This document shows, piece by piece, positions 1 through 4,077 of a stretch of DNA of 5,146 nucleotides. The translations under genes were made by a program, and so were the position numbers. The stretch is from the NCBI GenBank assembly GCA_021162285.1, contig JAGGYZ010000136.1:1-5146 (forward strand), in the 5' to 3' direction. The notes beneath the pieces are model-generated. The model saw nothing but the letters and a program-made list of their open reading frames with translations. It was not told the origin of the DNA and searched no databases. The stretch comes from Candidatus Fermentibacteraceae bacterium (GTDB taxonomy: Bacteria > Fermentibacterota > Fermentibacteria > Fermentibacterales > JCC-6). The stretch's first letter is position 1. The number at the start of each line of letters is the position of its first letter.

Positions 1-167
1 TACTCGTGAAGAATTTTCTGGAAGTTCACCACAGCATCAAATACAGTACCCTTACCTGTGGGCACTTCCCATTTTACTGTGTAGTCCCCTATTGGTACTT
101 CCTCGCGTAGCTTCAGAAGAGCTGCCTTCAGAGTTTCCTTTTCCCGTTCCCGCTGAATACCTTCCAT
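1..167 (-). CDS. Unrecognised protein, N-terminal 55 residues only (3' end outside window)
   Basis: Reading leftwards from the ATG at 167, the frame stays open for all 55 codons to the window edge. The protein begins MEGIQREREKETLKAALLKL, a charged, probably helical stretch rich in Arg, Glu, Lys and Leu, followed by a segment with alternating hydrophobic residues (GDYTVKWEVPTGKGTVFDAV) that looks like beta strands. There is no signal peptide or membrane segment, so a cytoplasmic protein is likely. A purine-rich AAAGGA lies about 11 bases before the ATG. An in-frame TTG two codons upstream is a weaker alternative start, and an in-frame TGA a few codons before that limits extension. I do not recognise the family. 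The gene is divergent from the HTH-Fic operon and separated from it by about 730 bases, so the two need not be functionally linked. An overlapping frame (219 down to 52) has a tidy ribosome site but low-complexity Gly/Ser/Thr composition, and I judge it a shadow. Confidence 0.55.
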   Translation of the reverse strand, partial: MEGIQREREKETLKAALLKLREEVPIGDYTVKWEVPTGKGTVFDAVVNFQKILHE

Positions 168-254
168 GGCCAATCCATCCTTTGTTCAATAATATCACCT
201 GTTCATCTTTGCTGAACATAGCGTATCCTTGAACAAGGCGCAAGCATGTTCTTT

Positions 255-283
255 ATTATATGACTTTGTGACATCGTGTTATG
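255..283 (-). promoter_or_regulatory. Candidate minus-strand promoter for the gene starting at 167
   Basis: On the minus strand a perfect TATAAT occupies 260 down to 255, in the context CATATAATAAAG. At a 17-base spacing the -35 position (283-278) reads CATAAC, a poor match to TTGACA. Transcription from here would begin near 248 and leave a leader of about 80 bases before the ATG at 167. The leader contains the self-complementary CCTTGAACAAGG at 227-238. Only the -10 box is good, so this is tentative. Confidence 0.3.
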
Positions 284-341
284 GATGTATTCATTCTCGA
301 AATAGATAACAGTATTTGTAATGCAAATGGCAATAGAATCA

Positions 342-370
342 ATAACGGTTTCTATTTTATTATCCGTTAT
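342..370. repeat. Short perfect inverted repeat (7-bp arms)
   Basis: ATAACGG at 342-348 is exactly repeated in inverse as CCGTTAT at 364-370, around a 15-base AT-rich loop. Neither strand has a T-tract directly after the second arm, so it is not a standard terminator. It could be a protein-binding palindrome or chance in AT-rich DNA. The rest of 261-490 is AT-rich with stops in all frames; I see no gene there. Confidence 0.3.
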
Positions 371-585
371 ACTCTATGTAATAAGCGATGCAATATCTGT
401 TTCGATAGTATTTCTTGAGAGATATCAAAGTCAAATATAAAGTGCCAGTACTTGGCGAATAATCTCGATAACCTGGATGAATTGGAACTTTCCCCACTTA
501 TAGTGGAGAGCCAGAGTTTGGAACCCCTGTAAACTTAAAAACTTTCAATGTGCTAGATGTTTCTGGAACGACAAAATCACGGATA

Positions 586-732
586 GTATACCCAATGATT
601 CTCAGCTGGAATACATTTCTGGAGTGGGTTCGTGAACTGGTTCAGTCCGGAATATCGATGATACACCCACCACAGCTCCTCTGGAACGGCTTCTCTGCAC
701 TTGTTTCTTCCCCTGCAGTGAATGAAACCCAA
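586..732 (+). repeat. Dispersed intergenic repeat, copy A
   Basis: Copy A lies upstream of the HTH-Fic operon. Aligned without gaps, 586-645 matches 2001-2060 (copy B) at 43 of 60 positions by my hand count. After a variable middle, 704-730 (TTTCTTCCCCTGCAGTGAAT then GAAACCC) resembles the tail of copy B (CTTCTCCCCTGTAGAGAATA then GAACCC). Homology may start earlier: GATGTTTCTG at 556-565 resembles the AAATTTCTG in copy B, and GGAACCCCTGTAAAC at 520-534 resembles the B and C end motif. An 80-residue open frame (550-792) runs through it, but it lacks a ribosome site and ends inside the operator region, so I do not call it a gene. The copy has the same orientation as copies B and C. Confidence 0.6.
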
Positions 733-750
733 CAAGAAGTTAACACAGCA

Positions 751-768
751 AGGTTTTTATCAAAACCT
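751..768. repeat. Small perfect hairpin just upstream of the operator array
   Basis: AGGTTTT (751-757) and AAAACCT (762-768) can form a 7-bp stem with a 4-base loop. It lies between repeat copy A and the first operator. It is followed by AATTG rather than a T-run, so terminator function is doubtful. It may insulate the operon from upstream transcription or be fortuitous. Confidence 0.3.
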
Positions 769-773
769 AATTG

Positions 774-857
774 TACAATATATATGTTGTAGTAGCATCA
801 TGCATGTACAATATTTTTGTTGTATAATAGCCAGAAGAAAACAACTTTTATGTTGTA
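774..857 (+). promoter_or_regulatory. Three-site palindromic operator array of the HTH-Fic operon
   Basis: Three 18-bp sites start at 774, 807 and 840, exactly 33 bp apart. Site 1 (774-791) is TACAATATATATGTTGTA, site 2 (807-824) is TACAATATTTTTGTTGTA and site 3 (840-857) is AACAACTTTTATGTTGTA. Sites 1 and 2 share 16 of 18 bases; sites 2 and 3 share 14 of 18. Each is an interrupted palindrome, ACAAY-6-GTTGT, and site 3 has perfect arms. The 15-base spacers are unrelated in sequence, so the sites themselves are what is conserved. Thirty-three bp is about three helical turns, putting all sites on one DNA face as for cooperative repressor binding. The array overlaps the likely -10 box and ends 41 bases before the HTH gene start. 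Its repressor is inferred to be the HTH protein encoded at 899-1360. Confidence 0.7.
800..828 (+). promoter_or_regulatory. Probable promoter of the HTH-Fic operon
   Basis: A consensus TATAAT lies at 823-828 and overlaps the right end of operator site 2. At a 17-base spacing the -35 position (800-805) reads ATGCAT, which is weak. Transcription would start near 835, between operator sites 2 and 3, so a repressor on sites 2 and 3 would block RNA polymerase directly. An 8-bp palindrome CATGCATG (799-806) fills the gap between sites 1 and 2. Confidence 0.5.
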
Positions 858-898
858 TCCACTTATTTCATGAGGCTTTGCCCAGAAAGAGGATAACA

Positions 899-1360
899 AT
901 GAATAAGAAAAAACTAATTAGAGAACAACTTGAAGTTTCTTTACAGAGATTCGAACCCTTACGTGCAGTTAACATCCCTAAGAAGGGATGGATTCGAGCT
1001 ATTCGTGATGGACTCGGAATGACTGCCAGGCAACTGGCAGGCAGGCTGGGCGTTGCACAACAAGCTGTGGCCCGGATAGAAAAGGATGAGCAAACTGGAT
1101 CAGTTACTATCAGGACTATGCAGCGCATTGCCGAAGGCCTTGATTGTATGTTTGTTTATGGATTCGTACCTGACTCCAGTCTTGAAGAAGCTATCCGAGA
1201 GCAGGCAAAACTCATTGCAGTGAAGCGACTCACTCAGGCTTCTCAAACGATGCTGCTTGAAAATCAGATGCTTAGTAGTTTGGAAAATAAGAAAGTGTTG
1301 ACAGAGATAGTCGATGAGCTTGTGAATAAACTTCCTTCATATCTCTGGGATAAAACATGA
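899..1360 (+). CDS. HTH antitoxin/repressor, mobile mystery protein A type
   Basis: This 153-residue protein is the presumed antitoxin and autorepressor of the pair. An XRE/Cro-like helix-turn-helix spans about residues 32-80 (core MTARQLAGRLGVAQQAVARI at 41-60, then the EK..GSVTIRTMQRIAEGL that usually follows in this fold). Its order directly before a Fic gene, its size and its C-terminal helices match the family named mobile mystery protein A (TIGR02612), known to be always paired with protein B. I chose the ATG at 899 because GAGG lies about 7 bases upstream. The frame is open back to an ATG at 722, but that stretch would translate the operators and has Cys-rich junk composition. The C-terminal region contains TMLLEN (117-122), fitting the Fic-inhibitory pattern [ST]xxxE[GN]; this role is my inference. 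The stop overlaps the next start by 4 bases (ATGA), implying translational coupling. Expression is probably controlled by the three-site array at 774-857. Confidence 0.85.
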   Translation: MNKKKLIREQLEVSLQRFEPLRAVNIPKKGWIRAIRDGLGMTARQLAGRLGVAQQAVARIEKDEQTGSVTIRTMQRIAEGLDCMFVYGFVPDSSLEEAIREQAKLIAVKRLTQASQTMLLENQMLSSLENKKVLTEIVDELVNKLPSYLWDKT

Positions 1361-1944
1361 TTGAGTTTGTTTATCCTGAAGGAGCAACCCCAATTGATCT
1401 GGACGAATCAGAAGAGTTATTGCTTACGCACATCTCAACACGTGCTGAACTGGATCGCTGGGAACAGGAAAACATTGTTGAAGCAATTGATTGGGTAGAA
1501 AGGACAAAGCCAACTGAAATCCTGAATGAGCAATTCCTCAGGAAACTCCACAAAATTATGTTCGGACATGTATGGCGCTGGGCAGGACATTTTAGACATA
1601 GCGATAAGAATATAGGTGAACCATGGTATCAAATCTCTACCAGCCTGAGAAATTTATGCGATGACACACAATATCAGATCATTAATCAGATTCAAGCCCC
1701 GGATGAGCTTGCTGTTCGATTTCACCATCATCTTGTATGGATCCATGCTTTCCCAAACGGAAATGGTCGCCATGCGCGACTTATGACAGATACCCTATTG
1801 AAAAACATATTGAAATGTAAGCAATTCACATGGGGCAGTGGAAATCTTAGGAAGTCCAGTGACACTCGCAGCATCTACATTAATGCTCTTCGCTCCGCTG
1901 ATAAGGGTGATTATGCTAAACTACGGCAATTCGTGAGAAGCTGA
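1357..1944 (+). CDS. Fic-domain protein, mobile mystery protein B type (presumed toxin)
   Basis: This 195-residue cytoplasmic protein belongs to the Fic family, whose members transfer AMP or related groups from nucleotides to target-protein hydroxyls. The Fic signature is at residues 130-141, HAFPNGNGRHAR, with catalytic His130 and the phosphate-binding Asn136/Arg138 region intact. The position before GNGR is Asn134 instead of the usual Asp/Glu that holds Mg2+. Upstream, VWRWAGHFR (72-80) is the usual Fic-core segment before the active site. The N-terminus (EGATPIDLDESEELLLTHIS, 8-27, then TRAELDRWEQENI) fits mobile mystery protein B (TIGR02613), the downstream partner of protein A and suspected to form addiction modules on plasmids and mobile DNA. 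Length is about full for that family. Its start is embedded in the antitoxin stop (ATGA), so it is probably translationally coupled. I see no clear class II inhibitory motif: STRAEL (27-32) has S and E correctly spaced but lacks the final Gly/Asn. Target and actual toxicity are unknown. Confidence 0.88.
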   Translation: MIEFVYPEGATPIDLDESEELLLTHISTRAELDRWEQENIVEAIDWVERTKPTEILNEQFLRKLHKIMFGHVWRWAGHFRHSDKNIGEPWYQISTSLRNLCDDTQYQIINQIQAPDELAVRFHHHLVWIHAFPNGNGRHARLMTDTLLKNILKCKQFTWGSGNLRKSSDTRSIYINALRSADKGDYAKLRQFVRS

Positions 1945-1955
1945 TCTGATCCCGC

Positions 1956-2165
1956 CACTGTAGAGTAGAACCGTAGAAATTTCTGCTGTGCGCTCTGCTG
2001 GTATCCCGTTTGATTCTTGGTTGGAACCCGTTTCTGGAATGGATTCGCAAAGTGGCTCGGCTAAGGGTTTCATGATGTATATGCTCTCCAGCCTATTATA
2101 TGAGTCTTTCTGGGAGACACTGCAACCACAGATTCTTCTCCCCTGTAGAGAATAGAACCCGGTAA
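1956..2165 (+). repeat. Dispersed intergenic repeat, copy B
   Basis: The copy starts about 12 bases after the Fic stop. The core 2001-2060 matches copy A 586-645 at 43 of 60 positions, and the tail at 2135-2160 matches the tails of A and C. It is bounded by two near-copies of one motif: CACTGTAGAGTAGAACC at 1957-1973 and CCCTGTAGAGAATAGAACC at 2141-2159, a period of about 184 bases. Inside, TCTCCAG (2086-2092) can pair imperfectly with CTGGGAGA (2110-2117). Open frames exist on the minus strand (2187-1921 and 2362-2096), but they have no ribosome sites and run through the repeat, so I do not call genes here. Confidence 0.6.
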
Positions 2166-2435
2166 ATAACGAACGAAACAATAGCACAACAAAACTGGCT
2201 GATCATTCCACTTCTTTTTACCGACTCGAGAACAGCTCTGGGGCATACTTCTGAAGAAGGTCTTGACAAAGACGCCTGAAGCAAACGAAATGTGAAAATT
2301 GTATGAGTTTCCTGGAAAAACTGCATTTTTACGGTCACAACAGCAAGTGTCCCCTCGGACAATGCTCTTCTCCAGTGAACTATACGAGATTATAGTAGGA
2401 TCAAGTTTTATTGTTAACCTGAGGAGTGTTGTACG
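2166..2435 (+). promoter_or_regulatory. Upstream region of the beta-propeller gene, with candidate promoter elements
   Basis: There is no gene in these 270 bases. A perfect TTGACA lies at 2263-2268, but the -10 position 17 bases on (2286-2291, CGAAAT) is poor. Nearer the gene, TATAGT at 2391-2396 is a plausible -10 box with a weak -35 (TTCTCC at 2368-2373). Its transcript would have a leader of about 35 bases. The ribosome site GAGGAG at 2421-2426 sits 9 bases before the ATG at 2436 and strongly supports that start. Which promoter is used cannot be settled by eye. Confidence 0.35.
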
Positions 2436-3827
2436 ATGACTGTTTCATCATATCGGATAAATGTGTTACTTGCTCTTTCGATGCTACTGGCAGGATCTTC
2501 GTTCGCACAAGTCAATGACTCTGTGGAAGCTTGGGCCACTCTGTTCTGTGGCCCTGGTGGTAGAGACGATTCTGCCCGCGATATAGCGGTTGACGAGGCC
2601 GGGAACGTCTATGTTGCAGGAGAAAGCCAGAGCGATACCACTAGTACTGGAATCGGGGACTATGATATCGTCACAATCAAGTACGACTCCTCTGGCGAGG
2701 AGCAGTGGGTTGCCCGTTTCGACGGCCCAGCGAGTGGCGATGATCGAGTTTCGGCTATGGCACTTGACGGAATTGGGAATACCTATGTAACAGGCTTCAG
2801 CACCGGTGTCGGCACCGGTTCCGACTGCATAACGATCAGCTATAACTCTTCAGGAAAACTACGATGGTTTGCCCGATACAACAGCCCGGAAAGTGGAGGC
2901 GAACAGGGTACCGACATCACAGTCGACCAGGCAGGAAACGTCTTTGTAAGCGCACTCGCTGATCATGGCTTCACTACCATCATGTACGACTCAACCGGAA
3001 TTGAACAATGGGTCGCCAGCCTCAATAACTCCGGCTCCCCCGCTGCTATTGCGCTGGATGCTGCAGGGAATGTGCTAGTCACGGGATACATGGGGCGGGG
3101 CATTCTTAATTTCGACATGACCACGGTCAAGTACTCCCAAACGGGTGAAGAGCTGTGGGTCGCTTCGTATACAGGCCCAGCTCATGACAGGGACTCGGCA
3201 GAAGCAATCGACTCTGATGCCCAGGGAAACGTTTACGTCACCGGACGCAGCATGGGACGTGATACCGAAATGGACATAATTACGATCCGGTACAACTGCT
3301 CCACCGGAGATGAGGAATGGGTCGAGCGCTTCGACAGGAACGGCAGTGACGGAGGTAACGCCCTGATCGTTGATGATAGCGCCGGGATTGTCTATGTGGC
3401 CGGGTACAGCGGCGGGATACCGAACTATACGACCATTGCATACAGTCTCGCCGGAGAACAGAAATGGGTTGCCTTCTACGACTACCTGGAAAGTGTAAGC
3501 GACTATGCAAATGCTGTTTCGCTAGACGAATCCGGTAACATTTATGTGACAGGTTGCAGTACCGGAGCCTATTGCAGCTTCTGTGGCGACTATGCCACAA
3601 TCATGTACAACCCGTCCGGCGTACAAAAGTGGGCTGCGCGATACAGCAGCCCGGGGAACTTCGACGATGAGGCCAATGCCATTGCAGTAGACGCAGCGGG
3701 AAGCGTTTACATAACCGGGTATGTCAACGATCTCAGATATAATAACATAGCCACCATCAAGTACGAACAGAGCATAAGCGAAGCTGAAGCAGAACAGGAT
3801 TCCCAACCCGAACCATTAGTTGAATGA
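2436..3827 (+). CDS. Exported SBBP-repeat beta-propeller protein
   Basis: This 463-residue protein starts with a Sec signal peptide: basic and hydrophobic NVLLALSMLLAGSSFA (9-24), with likely cleavage at SFA|Q. The rest is built from eight SBBP-type blades. Each has a W(V/F/A)A-type strand (Trp at 33, 91, 144, 192, 241, 295, 344, 399), a variable loop, then a conserved block like A.D..GNVYVTG followed by .TI.Y...G. Blade spacing is 48-58 residues. Eight repeats suggest a single eight-bladed propeller, probably a secreted or surface protein acting in binding or as a scaffold; no catalytic motif is visible. Blade 7 carries an unusual CSTGAYCSFC cluster (Cys374, 380, 383). The C-terminus is an acidic tail (EAEAEQDSQPEPLVE) with no type IX sorting domain, unlike the neighbouring gene. 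Its base composition looks GC-richer than the HTH-Fic genes. It is probably monocistronic, flanked by repeat copies B and C. Ligand and biological role are unknown. Confidence 0.85.
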   Translation: MTVSSYRINVLLALSMLLAGSSFAQVNDSVEAWATLFCGPGGRDDSARDIAVDEAGNVYVAGESQSDTTSTGIGDYDIVTIKYDSSGEEQWVARFDGPASGDDRVSAMALDGIGNTYVTGFSTGVGTGSDCITISYNSSGKLRWFARYNSPESGGEQGTDITVDQAGNVFVSALADHGFTTIMYDSTGIEQWVASLNNSGSPAAIALDAAGNVLVTGYMGRGILNFDMTTVKYSQTGEELWVASYTGPAHDRDSAEAIDSDAQGNVYVTGRSMGRDTEMDIITIRYNCSTGDEEWVERFDRNGSDGGNALIVDDSAGIVYVAGYSGGIPNYTTIAYSLAGEQKWVAFYDYLESVSDYANAVSLDESGNIYVTGCSTGAYCSFCGDYATIMYNPSGVQKWAARYSSPGNFDDEANAIAVDAAGSVYITGYVNDLRYNNIATIKYEQSISEAEAEQDSQPEPLVE

Positions 3828-3845
3828 TGGTGACAATTCCCTGGT

Positions 3846-3876
3846 TGGTATCCCACTGATTGCCAGTTGGATACCA
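3846..3876 (+). repeat. Strong imperfect hairpin within repeat copy C
   Basis: TGGTATCC (3846-3853) pairs with GGATACCA (3869-3876). Inside it, after one C-T mismatch, ACTG (3855-3858) pairs with CAGT (3864-3867), leaving loop ATTGC. That is 12 pairs in a 31-base hairpin, 18 bases after the propeller stop. No T-run follows, so it is not a classical terminator. It may be an RNA 3'-end stabilising structure or a structural element of the repeat. Confidence 0.6.
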
Positions 3877-3936
3877 TTCATATCCTGGATCGCAAAGCTC
3901 TATGCAGTGGAAATCAGCACTGTGGCATGAATATAC

Positions 3937-3958
3937 AGCACCTTCAAAGGTGCTTTCT
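3937..3958 (+). terminator. Weak candidate terminator for the propeller gene
   Basis: AGCACCTT (3937-3944) and AAGGTGCT (3947-3954) are exact inverse complements separated by CA. This gives roughly a 6-7 bp stem with a small loop, followed by TTTCT. The T-tract is short, so termination would be inefficient. It lies about 110 bases after the stop, inside copy C, and the equivalent hairpins are not conserved in copies A and B. Confidence 0.35.
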
Positions 3959-4015
3959 CCCCTGCCTCAACAAGGAATTACACATAGCAGAGAGGAATAG
4001 AACCTGACTTTTTAT

Positions 4016-4050
4016 GAAAACGAAAACCCCTCCTATTAAAATCAGGAGGG
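4016..4050 (-). terminator. Rho-independent terminator of the minus-strand surface protein gene
   Basis: Read on the minus strand, CCCTCCT (4050-4044) pairs with AGGAGGG (4034-4028) around a 9-base AT-rich loop. It is followed by GTTTTCGTTTTC down to 4016. The 7-bp GC-rich stem plus T-tract is a standard intrinsic terminator, and it sits about 28 bases after the TAG at 4080-4078. On the plus strand the hairpin is followed by CTCTCAG, so it acts in one direction only. Confidence 0.8.
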
Positions 4051-4077
4051 CTCTCAGATATCAATGCAGTAAAATAA

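Larger units (their letters stand above)
3838..4008 (+). repeat. Dispersed intergenic repeat, copy C
   Basis: The copy starts about 10 bases after the propeller stop. It shares GGTATCCCNCTGATT-like sequence, then TTGGATACCATTC, then CCTGGATCGCAAAG (3884-3897), with copy B (TTGGAACCCGTTT, then AATGGATTCGCAAAG). A later CATGAATATAC (3927-3937) matches CATGATGTATA in B. The tail has CTTTCTCCCCTG (3953-3964), then about 20 extra bases, then GAGGAATAGAACCTG (3991-4006), matching B's GAGAATAGAACCCG. Copy C is thus more diverged than A and B and carries an insertion in its tail. It is in the same orientation as A and B. Confidence 0.5.

Noticed and set aside
52..219. Minus-strand frame starting MFSKDEQVILLNKGWIG, with AAGG before its ATG
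   Set aside because: After the first 17 residues it becomes Gly/Ser/Thr-rich nonsense and overlaps the better frame starting at 167 that stays open to the edge. A frameshift joining the two is possible but unsupported.
550..792. 80-residue plus-strand open frame
   Set aside because: No ribosome site; most of it is repeat copy A and it ends in operator site 1. The peptide similarity among repeat copies is noted as a finding, but a gene call is not supported.
774..857. CRISPR-like array
   Set aside because: Only three 18-bp palindromic sites with 15-base spacers, directly over a promoter; far too short for repeats and spacers and better explained as operators.
722..898. N-terminal extension of the HTH protein by 59 residues from the ATG at 722
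   Set aside because: It would translate the promoter and all three operators, has Cys/Ile-rich unlikely composition and no ribosome site; the ATG at 899 has GAGG at proper spacing and gives the expected family length.
1921..2362. Two overlapping minus-strand frames (1921-2187 and 2096-2362)
   Set aside because: No ribosome sites, unlikely composition, and they run through repeat copy B.
3280..3806. Minus-strand frames opposite the propeller gene
   Set aside because: Arg/Ser/His-rich shadows of the well-supported SBBP coding frame.
3846..3876. Classical terminator of the propeller gene
   Set aside because: The stem is strong but followed by TTCATATCC, with no T-tract.
586..4008. Integron attC sites and a cassette array
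   Set aside because: The same-orientation gene-repeat layout and the toxin-antitoxin pair invite the idea, but I could not find consistent RYYYAAC/GTTRRRY core sites in the three copies (copy C has GTTGGAT, A and B do not match) and there is no integrase in the window.
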